Shown here: positions 12,301 to 22,335 of the stretch, piece after piece
Numbering within the stretch: position 1 is the stretch's first letter
Layout: the number at the start of each line of letters is the position of its first letter
Position numbers and translations under genes: made by a program
Assembly (NCBI GenBank): GCA_009869945.1
Contig: WIXG01000237.1
Location: 1 to 64,000, forward strand
Direction of reading: 5' to 3'
Length of the DNA stretch: 64,000 bases
From: Mesaphorura yosii
Taxonomy: Eukaryota > Arthropoda > Collembola > Poduromorpha > Tullbergiidae
The notes under the pieces: model-generated
Told to the model about the DNA's origin: nothing
Seen by the model: only the letters and a program-made list of their open reading frames with translations
Database searches by the model: none

Positions 12301-14480
12301 TTCTCCAATTATGCACATTTTTGCTACTCGCTACCAACTTACCACTACGTTGCTTTTGTTATGAAGTTATGATTGTTGGATGTAAGAATAACAACCAGTC
12401 GAACAATTGCAGCGATGCTATTCTTGTCTTTCAGATCGAATTGTTGCACCCTTCGTCATCATGATTCGGGTTATGCCTTCAAGTACAACACAACGCAAGT
12501 ACGAATCCTTCTCGTCTTTCTCTTTGGTTCCCTGCCCATTGTTTCAGTTCATTACTGCTGTCCTACGATCATAATTTAAACTTGCGTAACAATACACATA
12601 CTCGAGTACTCGCACGCGCACAGGTAAGGTACGTAGCAATGAATCTATGCACAAGATTGTGAAAATCTTTACGGCTTTTCTGTCGAGTCCAAACATTCCA
12701 TGCGATGCGCTTACATTCTCTTAATAAATCGATTTTATCGCCTCACCGCTGTTAAATGCCTTAATGCTAATGCATTCTTGTAGTAATTTGTGATGGAAGC
12801 CGAGCATCGAGATACGAAGAGTGGATTAAAATAAATTCACACTTCCATAATGTAATTTCGTGTTAATTCACACGTTCCGTGACGGCATTGGAAACTGCGC
12901 AGGTTCAAGTGGAACGGCAAAAAATTGGCATTTCGCACTGCCTAGAACGCGATACAGATTTAAGCAATACGAATGTTCACGGATCATTTAATGACATACA
13001 AATTGTTTTAGAGTCTGAAAGTTCTTAATGCCTTTTCGCATCGTGCATGCTTTCAATTCTGCGAGCAAGCAGAGGAAGGCGTTTCTCGCAAAATAGTAAA
13101 CCATGGCCAGTCAGGGAAAGAGATGGCTGGGCTGTAAGGCACCAGTGTGATAATAATTTGTAACTAAGTGTCAAAAAATACAAATCTGGTCTATTTATTT
13201 TGCCAACAGCGTCAACAAAAAGACAGAAGAGGCAAGAGTGGTGGTACAAACAAGCATCCTTGGATCCAAAAAACCTCAGCACAGACAAAAACAGCTAGAA
13301 TCACGCAGCCAACATTACGATACAAGGAAATATTTGACTTGACTCGTTCGAGTTTCCCAAAGCAAAGAACAAAAGGTATACCCTCGAAAGCAGGTAAAGT
13401 TTTATGGCAGTTTTTGTTGAGAAAAACTTCAAACATTAACGCAAATCAGGAAAAGGATTCACCACAAAATGCAGATGCAGCCATGCCGTAGAGCAAAACA
13501 GTACGACGAGAACAATGCACTCATTATTGGCAATGGAAGACAAATGTGAATCGTTAGGGTAAACCTTATCTCGCGAGTCAGTCGTAAGAAAGTTCGAGAT
13601 TTGGTCTTCGTCTTAGAAAGACAAAAACAAATAAAGCACACAAACGCAAGATTCCGAAGAACTTCTGAACATGACAAGACAGTTCGAATTACACAAATGA
13701 CGTACAAAACTTAAGTAAAGTAATCTCGAGATGCAGGAGGAATATAAAATATTGCTAATTTGAAAGGCTTTTCTTGTATTGCTTGAGATATTTTGAAAAC
13801 ATTTCAACCCAAATCGTACACAAGGCACATGTGTCTTTTGGACGCAAAATCTGTACATGTGCGTGTTGACGAAAGTAGGGAAGGCTTATTTATAGCGCTG
13901 TGCGTTTCTCTTTACACACAAGCTCAAACTGTAGTAATAAAATACATCCCAGTATTTATACAAGCAGTCGATATGTAAATACTCGTTTCTATTTTCGTGA
14001 TCTCGTGATTTCACGGAAAATTTGTTTAACCCAAAATTTGTAATCTGTCATTGCAGACGGAGACAAGAAGAGAAGCGTTTGTCGTTGGACCATCAACATC
14101 AAGCTTCTGACTCTCCACTTTCGTCTCGTCCATTTCTTCTCTTGCATTAAAGTTTTACTACAGTCTACGGGATAAATCATTATTGTACAAGGCTAAAGGC
14201 TACGTTGCAAGGTTACTTGCAACCGATGTTAATGTTCTTGTAAAATATGCAGAATTTTAGTGCTGCATAATTTATGATTATGTTAGCCCATGTTCTGTGA
14301 TTCTCGTACTCAAATGCCCGTGCCCGCATGAAAAGTAGTAGTATGGCTGAATTTAGGAATGAATTTACGATCTGCCCTTGTAGTTTTTTAAAGGAGGAGA
14401 CGGATAGGAACAGAAAATAATGAGGAAGTATCAAACTTACGTTGTGTTTTCCAAAGTGCTGTAGGAATTTTACGATCCAT
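3362..14480 (-). CDS. Chimaerin-type Rac GTPase-activating protein (SH2-C1-RhoGAP)
   Basis: Chimaerins (Drosophila RhoGAP5A; vertebrate CHN1/CHN2) bind diacylglycerol and phospholipid and switch off Rac. Coding exons on the minus strand: 14480-14441, 10011-9315, 6891-6495, 5047-4912, 4636-4382, 3861-3730 and 3645-3362 (1941 nt, 646 aa). The start gives MDRKIPTALWKTQ, matching the short WK-containing chimaerin N-terminus, and an acceptor just upstream (exon from 14506) implies a 5' UTR intron. A 190-residue Ser/His/Asn-rich insert follows. The SH2 domain (about 205-310) carries GHYLVRKR with its binding arginine. A Gly/Ser/Asn-rich linker precedes the C1 zinc finger (about 392-441; HTF, CHIC, FMWGVSSQG, CTDC, HESC). 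The RhoGAP domain (about 445-640) has the arginine finger in GIYRVSG near residue 490. The last codon before the stop is Leu. The two low-complexity segments make it longer than human beta2-chimaerin (about 470 aa). Confidence 0.92.
5048..6494 (-). other. Chimaerin intron between the SH2 and C1 exons
   Basis: This 1.4-kb intron is in phase 0, with a GTAAGT donor at 6494 and a TTTCTTTCAG acceptor ending at 5048. Open frames inside it, for example 5534-5845, resemble nothing known and have no splice support. Confidence 0.6.
6892..9314 (-). other. Chimaerin intron splitting the SH2 domain
   Basis: This 2.4-kb intron interrupts the SH2 domain directly after DDDFVLSLR. The donor GTAAGTAGT is at 9314 and the acceptor ends at 6892. 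It contains a tRNA-like fragment near 7991-8033, listed separately, and nothing else I can support. Confidence 0.6.
7991..8040 (+). repeat. tRNA-like fragment with Pol III A-box and B-box-like motifs
   Basis: TGGCTTGGTAG at 7991-8001 resembles a Pol III A box, and GTTCGACTCC at 8024-8033 matches the T-arm B box. The spacing between the two starts (about 33 nt) is shorter than in an intact tRNA. The acceptor and T stems do not pair properly either. It is best read as a relic of a tRNA or a tRNA-derived SINE, not a working gene. Chance is not excluded. Confidence 0.25.
10012..14440 (-). other. First coding intron of the chimaerin gene
   Basis: This 4.4-kb intron has donor GTAAGTTT at 14440 and acceptor TTTTGACAG ending at 10012. 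It joins a single C to TG, making a Leu codon, and restores the chimaerin N-terminal pattern WKTQLLKLVSEAPK. Overlapping open frames of 137 and 171 codons on opposite strands near 11.8-12.3 kb show no domain and no homology I recognise. No other gene or repeat is evident. Confidence 0.6.
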
Positions 14481-14506
14481 TGTGAGATTGCGGTTGGGCC
14501 CGGACC

Positions 14507-17500
14507 CTGAATAAAACAATATGTTGCTAATTAGCACACGTGTGATGGTAGTCGAAAGTCGCATGTACAGCACCCGATTTCACCAGTCAAGGCATGGCTA
14601 AATGCAGGTTTCTAGATTATTGGTTTGAACACATTCTCAGGCTGGCGGTGGTAGTCACAGTACAAATGTCAACTTGAGAAACAGCACGGCAAAATACTTC
14701 AAAGAAAATCATGAGCCATTTATCGACACAATCGAATTTTCTTAGAATGAACGAAAAATTATGTTCCTTGTATGATTGAGTCATTGTACCTCGTTTAATT
14801 GGCCCATAAAATTGGGCTTCAATGAAATCTCCTTAGCCTTCTTTCGCCGGTTTACAGTTATAAAGGTAGCGCAGCGGATACCTTATGCCTTGAGTATAGT
14901 CGACGAGCCGACTTCGTAACAAGATTTTGAATGACTTGATTACTAACTCACAGTGAGGCGCGTCACAGCAAGCTTGGCTTAATATGGAAATTCACTGATT
15001 CTTAAAGACTTGACGTCGAAGCTCGGGACAGAAAAATAGGCTGACAGTGAACTTGATTCGAGTCGGGTTAAGGAAAATTCTCCGCACAGCTGAGTTGAGG
15101 CATAAAAGACCAAAAATCCGGAAATGGTTTTCGTTAGCGAATTGATTGCTTTGTCTCACAGTTCCCGAAATTTCTTTCAACTGATTCATGCACAATCCAC
15201 ACATTCATTAATTATAATTCATGTGAAAAAAACTTAGCATAGTTGTAAAATGCGTAGCGTTGAAATCAACAGTTTGGAAGGTTAGAAAACAATTTTAAGG
15301 TAATATGGATGTGACTTGGCATACATAAAAGTTGGTGTTTCGACTTAATTTTAGTAATTCATATGCACGCTCTACTTTGTCAATGACAAAAGAGTAACTC
15401 ACCATTCATCGTTTGGGTGTTCCCTGACTTCAGGCACGTCGACTTTAAACTTCACTCTGTGCTCGTATTCTCATTTAAAATCCATTTAATGAGTTCAGAT
15501 AATTCACATTCACGACACCAAGGAGGCAGACGCCGTGAACTGGCATTGAATCAAAGTGCTATTGATATTCTTCACCCACTTCATAACAAACCATCACCAC
15601 ACCAGACACCAGCGTTTGTTCTCGAATTTTATAATACCGAACCGGTTGACTTTACCATTTTGTCTTGCCTCACCCACAGTTAATGTTCGCAACGCCAAGC
15701 GCAGACCACCACTACCTTTGGTTTCAAATTGCAAAGGCGATATGATGCGATGATACGAGGCTTGTGCAATATTGATACGAGGCAGGCAGGCAACCCAACG
15801 CAGGACCAGCAGCCAGGTGTGATTGATCCCAATGGTTATGTGATGAGAATCTGGCTAACCTGATATGTGGTTGTATATTTTTTTGCGGTGCGGTGGCGGT
15901 ATTGTGACTGCGGCTGGGCTCAGTGCACAGTTCGCGTTCACCCTTTTGACTTTGTAGTTTGTAATACTACACCGTTTTAGGAAAATTCTGCTTCAGCGTA
16001 GGTGTTTTGCAAATAACATGAAACGAGAGCGGATCGTACTAGACTAGGCAGGAAGAATGCCTGCTCCAATATTTGAGACCACGACTGGCTGAAATGAATG
16101 GACAGCATTTCTCTCGCTTGTGTCGATAAGAGCCTGAAGTACGAAATTAATTGGAACTTCGTCTTGCTGTCATGTACTTCATGCGTGGGTTGTGTTTGTG
16201 GCACGATTAATTCGGACATGTAATTTGGCTTTGAATGATTGATACTTGATAACTGTTTCTGTAAACACAAGCACAGCACAGCTTGAGGTATCATGAATCA
16301 TCTCATCCAATATGAGTTCTCCCGAAGGCAGACCTATTGACTTATCTTCGCCTTGCTTTGAAAAAAGGAAATTACAAAAGAGGTGTTGAAATCGCGAATA
16401 GCTAGAGCACAAGCGCAATTGATGAATCACGGAAGTGAGAGATAATTCAGAAGATGACAAATTTCATTGAATTTGCACTTTGACAAAGCGACGCTTAGTA
16501 GCATGACAAATGATTCCGAATTTAGAATTCCAAGATTCGCAATAAGTTTGGTAGCTCAAAATATTCACTCAAAAAGATGTTCGTTCAGCTGGAGCTTCAC
16601 AAATGCCACAAGAATATAGATGGTCTCAAGCAGGTGTTGCGACTATTTTACACCGACTAATGCATGACAGCACCGTCAAGAAGCTTGCAGTCCAGACAAA
16701 AAGAGCGGAAGAGGACACGCACTTGCGACTTGCACATCTGCACGAAACCCAAAAGCTGCTGACTGTGAATGTGAATGGTGTGACTTAATGACGGTGACTG
16801 ACTGACTCTATTCTGTGTAGCACAATTCAGCACAAATGAGCTCACTTTGAAGTGAATACGAGACAGCGACAGGAAGTCGTCAAAAGTCAAACAGACCAAA
16901 TGCATAAGCATGCGTTACTCTTGGAACTATTTTTACGGATTGCGTATTATTCTTGTATCGTGTCGTAATGTGGGTGAAGGCTCTCACGCACGCACGCAAG
17001 CACTGAACAGAGACTGTAGTTAATGCTTCCTCCCGCTCAGAGACTCGGATGACAACTGGCTACGTTGGAGACCTCGTGTAGCTCGTTTTAAGTCAAGTCA
17101 GTTGTGCGTAGTAGTAAACAAAAGATGCGTGTTCGTGTACGTCGTGGTCGCGTTTGTACGTATAAACGAAGATGCAACAGAAAGATGCGTAGATGAAATG
17201 TATAATTCATTGTTATTGTGCATCTCTCTTCCTAAGAATTACGGCCCAGTTCCAGTTCTAATTCTTTTTATGAGGAACTTCGTTTAAGGCTGTTCAAATC
17301 TTCGTTCGTTAATTTTATGACCAGTCTGGCATCGGTTTTATGTTTAAATTAAGAAAGCAACCTTAACAAACTGGAAATGAATTGAAAAGGTTGTTGTTCA
17401 ATGTCAATGAAGTACGTGGAAGGGAACGGAATTGAGCTGACTTTTATGAGCTTTAACATAAATAATTTGTTTAATGAAGCTTCCGTTCGCATTGCGCGCT

Positions 17501-17637
17501 GTGGTTCAGAAGTTTCTTATTCAAATAAACTTCGGAAGAGTACTGCCACGTAATTTATTCGTACGTCCTAAACTACAAATCACTGACGAAATCATTAATG
17601 ACCATCGCGTGTAATAATCCTGGCATTCCACAGGAGA
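14507..17637. other. Intergenic region, no gene recognised
   Basis: This lies between the head of the chimaerin gene and the tail of the CREG gene. It probably contains non-coding first exons and the promoter of the chimaerin gene, given the splice acceptor at 14507-14508. An A-box-like motif (TAGCGCAGCGG, near 14867) occurs without a matching B box. Open frames are short and unconvincing. Confidence 0.45.
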
Positions 17638-18850
17638 TCAGTAGGGATTTGCCGCAAAATACTCATCCAATGAAACTGTCTTTGCGCCTCCAAAATAGTC
17701 CAGGAGCAGTATGTTCGAAATCACCATTTTCGCACAAAAGAATCCGTGATCTGCAATTACAGATTATAAGGCTAACCCTTGCACGTGCGGGGCGTCAACG
17801 TAATGATGGAAATTTTATTTTTACCTTTCGGCCAATCGCTCATTCCTGTGTGTCTTGAAAATAAAGCTGTCTGAGCCTTGTTTTCTTCAGCTGAGCCAGT
17901 CGGAATCTGAAAACGGACGTAATTGTCACCGCAATTTTTACATTTTGAATGTGCATTCTGCACATTTCAAGGGCATCCTCACCTTCTTAATTTTTCCAGT
18001 TAGGATGGCTCGAGCGCATCTCGGATCTTCTGGGTCATAATGTTGTAGTTGACAATAGCCTTCTTGAGCAAGCGTCATAGATATCGACGCCTTATTGTTG
18101 ACCTATTACACAAGATGAAATGCTACTTGTCTGTTTCGAACGACAGTTGAACTAACTTATGGATTTACTTACTTTTAAGTCAATCACAGAGATGTCCAAT
18201 GGGGTCAAATAGAAATACGGAATTCCGGTCGACTCTCCAACTGCGCCATCACTGATTGAGACAATGTTCGAGAACGGGAACCCAGTTGTTGGTTCTCTTG
18301 TTGAGATTGTGGATATTGACGTCCAGTCTTCCAAATTCATCAATGGGTCAGTGATGCGTTGATCAGAAATTAGTGGTTTTGCTTATTAGAATATCTTACT
18401 TGAGTTTGCCACGATATATCTCGTCATTCGAGCCGTTTCGTTGTATGGAGGTGGATCTTGAAGCTCGGCATCAATCGAGTTTGAAAGATAATCGGGCACA
18501 GATCGCGCAGGCAGGAATTCGGATTCCTGACTCTGTACCGATGGCTCATCCGGAATTGTCTCGTACCGAAACATTCCATCATTGTATGGGCTCCGAAATT
18601 TATTCGATTCTCCCGTGAAGCCAGTGTTTGCGTGATTGATCACTTTTACTCCAGTGTGCTTCTTGCCCGAGTTAAAAATTTCCAGTATAGGAAACTTTAT
18701 CACTTGACCAGTCGCCTGGTTCGCTGTGGCGTCGTCAACTTCTCCGCTATCTGACTCGGTGATAACAACTCTAACGCTGCAGCTGACCTCATTGTCGAAA
18801 TTAATGGCCAGCAGGAGCAGGATGAAAAACGTCGCAGCTTTGAAGTCCAT
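17638..18850 (-). CDS. CREG family secreted glycoprotein
   Basis: CREG proteins (cellular repressor of E1A-stimulated genes) are secreted or lysosomal glycoproteins with an FMN-binding split-barrel fold but no known enzymatic activity. Five minus-strand exons: 18850-18400, 18327-18173, 18102-17983, 17906-17825 and 17750-17638 (921 nt, 306 aa). Residues 1-24 form a signal peptide (MDFKAATFFILLLLAINF). The CREG core starts at ETARMTRYIVANS and continues with WTSISTISTREPTTGFPFSN, IVSISDG, GIPYFYLTPLDISV, SMTLAQ, CARAILTGKI, FSRHTGMSDWP and LLLDYFGGAKTV, and stops a few residues after DEYF. N-glycosylation sequons include NET. The signal peptide to core distance (about 125 residues) is much longer than in human CREG1 (220 aa in total). 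The first intron's acceptor (at 18328) is the least certain junction. A minus-strand AATAAA lies at 17559-17554. Confidence 0.92.
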
Positions 18851-19605
18851 GATGAATGTCTTTCAATTTAGTTAATTAAACTTTAAATGTGGCCGCGTCT
18901 TATTATTGACCGACAGGACAGACGGTTTCTACAAAAGATTACCAAGCAATTATGGCCAGCAGCTTTTATGATACATGTCAATGACACAAATTACGTAGTT
19001 AACTAGTCAATCATGGCATGGAACGTAAGGTAAGGGCATTTTCCCTTCTGCGCTGTGCTACGTGAGAAACTGCGCGTACACAAAATTCTCCAATGCCAGA
19101 AAGTTAAAGTTAACTGTAAACATCCACACATCAAATGATCTTCTCAACCTTTGACCGATTAATCTGTAACTATGATTAGTAACCGCTACAGTTAGAATGG
19201 ACCGTCGCTGTTCATTTATCGCTACGCAGGGAACTCCAGCGTTACCTCTCGTTGGTTCACAAAGCCAAAACGCACGATTCCTACATGTTATGCACTCTAT
19301 CGCTTTCTCGAGAAACCTAAAAATTTCCCAACGGCTTCAGTAGAAGCTTGTTCTCATTTGCAATTCCTTTCCAGTTCCGCAACGGTCAACACGCCAAATT
19401 CGTACTAAGCCAATGAACTCATGCGCAGTTTGGCTAGCAGGGAAAGGTTGTAGCGTCAAGCACAAGCAGGCCCCAATTTTTGCAGACAATGTGCCAGAAT
19501 CTCCTGTGCGCTGTGCCCAAATGTTCCATGAAGTGCAATTGCTCATGCTTGACCTCTTGCTTTTTGCGTGCAGATCAAAGCTGCAAATCTGAAATTCGCT
19601 GAACT
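18851..19605. other. Divergent intergenic region between the CREG and H3-like genes
   Basis: The two genes point away from each other here, so both upstream regions lie in this stretch. The H3-like gene has a clear TATA box at its distal end. None is obvious for CREG. No coding exon, RNA gene or repeat is recognised. Confidence 0.5.
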
Positions 19606-19616
19606 CATCGGACTCC

Positions 19617-19624
19617 TATAAATA
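19617..19624 (+). promoter_or_regulatory. TATA box of the divergent histone H3 gene
   Basis: TATAAATA lies about 165 bases before the H3 start codon at 19786, with CATCGGACTC just before it at 19606-19615. The same ten bases also occur upstream of the H2A-like TATA box. Transcription would start near 19648. An ATG inside the TATA box opens the same frame but should not be in the message. Confidence 0.75.
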
Positions 19625-19785
19625 TGAGCATCCAGTCCACGGGTGTCACTCCGCGTTTGGATTGGAAAGCATTTCCTGAAGAGTTGGACTTCTGCGGCTT
19701 AAGATCAGTTGGTTATATTTTTGTATTCCCTCAATCATCACTCATCATCTTTGGAATTCTTCGACCAAGAATCCAGGACTTCAAG

Positions 19786-20220
19786 ATGGCAAGATTCAAG
19801 TCTGTTGCTACCCGGAAGGACACGACTTTTGCACCAGCTGCACGAAAATCTACTGGAGGAAAGGCACCTCGTCAGCCTCTCGCCGCCAAAGTTCTCCGAA
19901 AAGGACCTCCCGCGACCGAAGGCATCAAGAAACCGCACCGTTTTCGTCCTGGAACCGTGGCTCTTCGTGAAATCCGAAGATATCAGAAGACGACTGAACT
20001 CCTGATCCGGAAGGCTCCTTTTGAACGTCTGGTCCGTGAAATCGCGCAGATCATGAGCCCCAGTATCAGATTCCAAACCAGCACACTGGTGGCAATTCAG
20101 GAGGCTTCCGAAGCATATTTGGTCGGTCTGATGGAAGATGCCAACTTGTGCTCCATCCACGCAAAGCGGGTCACCATCATGGCGAAGGATCTTCAGCTGG
20201 CCCAGCGTCTTCGCGTTTAA
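19786..20220 (+). CDS. Divergent histone H3 variant
   Basis: An intronless gene for a 144-residue H3-like nucleosome core histone (canonical H3 has 135 after Met removal). The fold is intact: [60 protein letters not shown] and [20 protein letters not shown]. The tail begins [13 protein letters not shown] and then resumes a second [11 protein letters not shown], as if the first ten residues were duplicated or replaced. Relative to canonical H3, K9, K14, K23, K27, K36 and K37 equivalents remain, whereas K18 is Gln, S28 is Gly, G33 is Glu and the K79 loop (DFKTD) is IMSPS. The C-terminal GERA is missing. The 3' end has a histone stem-loop, so the message is probably of the non-polyadenylated type. 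The start was chosen by the MAR start after the TATA box. A germline or developmental role is conceivable but unproven. Confidence 0.92.
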   Translation: MARFKSVATRKDTTFAPAARKSTGGKAPRQPLAAKVLRKGPPATEGIKKPHRFRPGTVALREIRRYQKTTELLIRKAPFERLVREIAQIMSPSIRFQTSTLVAIQEASEAYLVGLMEDANLCSIHAKRVTIMAKDLQLAQRLRV

Positions 20221-20246
20221 ACACTCTACTACTCGTAGAAACCAAC

Positions 20247-20286
20247 GGTCCTTTTAAGGGCCACCATTTTCTTCGAAGAGCAAAAC
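20247..20286 (+). terminator. Histone 3' stem-loop and downstream element (H3-like gene)
   Basis: GGTCCTTTTAAGGGCC at 20247-20262 forms a six-base-pair stem, with one G-U pair, around a TTTA loop and is followed by ACCA. This is the SLBP-binding signal that ends replication-dependent histone mRNAs. The purine-rich CGAAGAGCAAAA near 20274-20285 is the expected U7 snRNP docking element. Confidence 0.9.
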
Positions 20287-20922
20287 TTATCTTCAATGTT
20301 CCATCTTGTTGACATTTCTTGGCTTGTCGAGAACCAGCTAAAACTGGGAGAGTTCAATCTGCTTTTCATGCTATTTCTTAATCAGCAAAAGGAATGCAGA
20401 GTTTAGCAAAGTAAATACATGCGAAAACGTTGAGTTGCGTCTTCTATGAGCAACAAAAGTTAACTCTTGATCGAATCTGAAATGGGAATTCCGTGAATTG
20501 AATGCAATCGGCTCATACAGTCTTACAATGCATACATTTAATTGGCATTTTTATTAAATGCCACTATTAAAACTTCATTGCAGTGGGGTTAGATCATTAA
20601 TAAGTTAATTACTCATGTTATGTATTCATTCCCGAACTTCGACAGTTTGTTACAATCGATTGAAAATAATTCAACACAATGCAGCGTTCTATGTTTTTTC
20701 GAATTTTTTATTTTTACAATATTCGCCATCATTTTTATCGGCCTCGGACTCGCAGCAGTGAATGAGCTTTCATTCTTCTCTCTAACACAAGAGCAACAAG
20801 TCATTAGCCTTTGCTTGGCATGCTCGCTGCGGCTGGCCGGATCGTTTGTATTGTTTGCAACGACTGCGACTCTTCTCTCGCTTCGCGACGCAACGACTCG
20901 GCCATTTGATTCACCGATTTGC
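20287..20922. other. Spacer between H3-like and H2B-like genes
   Basis: No gene is recognised. The region contains AT-rich sequence and, at its end, the H2B-like promoter. Open frames that run through it into H2B are extensions of the H2B frame upstream of its TATA box and are not expected to be transcribed as coding sequence. Confidence 0.5.
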
Positions 20923-20930
20923 TATAAAAG
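20923..20930 (+). promoter_or_regulatory. TATA box of the H2B-like gene
   Basis: TATAAAAG sits about 177 bases upstream of the H2B-like start codon at 21107 in a GC-richer setting. It places the transcription start near 20953 and excludes the longer upstream open frames as coding sequence. Confidence 0.75.
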
Positions 20931-21106
20931 CCGCCCCTGCCGTCAAGTCTTCATTCCGCGTTTGGTTGTCGAGGAAGGATCAACATTCAAGCTTTCCAGC
21001 TCCAACATTTCATTTGTGGTCAAGGCCCAATTCAAGTCCAAGCAAAGTCGAGTTCAAGAAGCAGTTGAAGAGAAGAAGAAGGATTTCATCGCATCGAAGA
21101 ATCAAA

Positions 21107-21580
21107 ATGGCACCAACGAATTCGGAAGAAAAAGACAAGCCCAAGACTACTGGAGTCGGAGCGACCGGGAAGGGAATCAAGAAAACGGCTGGGAGGAAGA
21201 AGGCTCCTCCGAAATCCAAGTCGAAAGCCACCGGGAAGACAGCTGCAACGTCCAGTCAAAAGGGGAAGGATGGTAAGCGCAAGTCGAGGCGGAAGGAAAC
21301 CTACTCGCTGTACATCTACAAAGTCCTGAAGCAAGTTCACCCCGACACGGGCGTGTCTTCCAAGGCCATGTCCATCATGAACTCGTTCGTCAACGACATC
21401 TTCGAACGGATCGCCAGAGAAGCAGCGCGTCTCGCAGCCATCAACAAGAAGCCGACCATCACGTCGAGAGAAATCCAGACGGCTGTCCGACTCATTCTTC
21501 CTGGTGAACTGGCCAAGCACGCCGTGTCCGAAGGGACGAAGGCAGTCACCAAGTACACCAGCAGCATTAAGCAGGCCTAA
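21107..21580 (+). CDS. Histone H2B-like protein with long N-terminal tail
   Basis: An intronless gene for a 157-residue H2B (canonical about 123). The first 60 residues are a Lys/Thr/Ser/Gly-rich tail (starting [16 protein letters not shown]) that is not canonical. The histone fold is well kept: [60 protein letters not shown] and [20 protein letters not shown], followed by a short IKQA extension. The fold is closer to canonical H2B than the neighbouring H3 and H2A are to theirs. The start is the first ATG after a TATA box and about 150 nt of leader. The gene has its own stem-loop 3' end. It could pair with the nearby H2A-like protein. Confidence 0.95.
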   Translation: MAPTNSEEKDKPKTTGVGATGKGIKKTAGRKKAPPKSKSKATGKTAATSSQKGKDGKRKSRRKETYSLYIYKVLKQVHPDTGVSSKAMSIMNSFVNDIFERIAREAARLAAINKKPTITSREIQTAVRLILPGELAKHAVSEGTKAVTKYTSSIKQA

Positions 21581-21631
21581 AATCCCAAATTCAACTCAAG
21601 ACAACCGGCACCCACTGCCACTGAACCCAAC

Positions 21632-21670
21632 GGCCCTTTTAAGGGCCACCAAATTCTCCAAAGAGCAAAA
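21632..21670 (+). terminator. Histone 3' stem-loop and downstream element (H2B-like gene)
   Basis: GGCCCTTTTAAGGGCC at 21632-21647 is a perfect six-base-pair stem with a TTTA loop, followed by ACCA and then CAAAGAGCAAAA near 21659-21670, the likely U7-binding element. Flanks (AACGG before, CCACCA after) match the other two histone genes here. Confidence 0.92.
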
Positions 21671-22335
21671 ACTAAAACCAACTTGTCTCGTCTAGCGAAT
21701 AAAGAAGTTGATTCTTTCGTTTGCCTTCTCATCTCGCAATGAATTCCTTTTCGTTTGCTGAAGACTTTGCACCGAACGCCTTTGCTTTTTTTGTCATAAG
21801 CAGCAGATAGCCAAGCGAGACGCTTTGCTTGCTTGAGCGTGAGCGCGTTGAGATTTTCCTGCGCGCGGATTCTCTTGTATGGTAGTACGAGAGGAAGGAA
21901 AATAAATTGTGGGTTTTATTTGGTTCGCCGAGGCACGAGGTAGAGTTGTGTGGAACTATTTATTCGCTAGGTAAATTCTATTATTCTACGCTCTAAATTA
22001 ATTGAGTTGTGTGAAATAAGTATCAACCTTATTCTGGCACCAAAAGTGCTGATTGGAGACAGTCACGGGCTTCAGGAATTTGCTGCCGCTGCGTTGGTGT
22101 AAGCCCGGTACGGAGATCGAGATACGAGAAGAAAGAAAATTCTTAACACCTTAAGCTTGATCCTCAGCGCTCCCGTCAACCAGTGAGCCATATTCGCAAA
22201 GCTAACATAAAGTAAGCTTTAAAGTTAGCTTTCAGGTTGTGTTAAATGTTCCTCATGAACTTATGGCAAGAACATGGACATGCTAATTTTAATTGATTCA
22301 GGCGAACGAGCTGAACCACTTCTTAAGAAATCATC
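21671..22335. other. Spacer and 5' leader of the AT-hook protein gene
   Basis: No coding sequence is recognised. An acceptor-like TTGATTCAG near 22302 suggests that the following gene has a non-coding first exon somewhere in this stretch. Confidence 0.4.

Noticed and set aside
14867-14925. Possible tRNA from the A-box-like TAGCGCAGCGG
   Set aside because: No B box at the right distance and no cloverleaf pairing.
18387-18399. Very short 18-nt alternative intron in CREG (acceptor AATAAG)
   Set aside because: It would keep the frame but is below any plausible spliceosomal length. The 72-nt alternative restores the family alignment better.
19624-19785. Extended N-terminus of the H3-like protein from an ATG at 19624
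   Set aside because: That ATG lies inside the TATA box, and the added residues do not resemble H3. The MAR start at 19786 matches the family.
20846-21106. Extended N-terminus of the H2B-like protein
   Set aside because: The extension starts upstream of the TATA box at 20923 and has no histone character. The MAPTNSEEK start is preferred.
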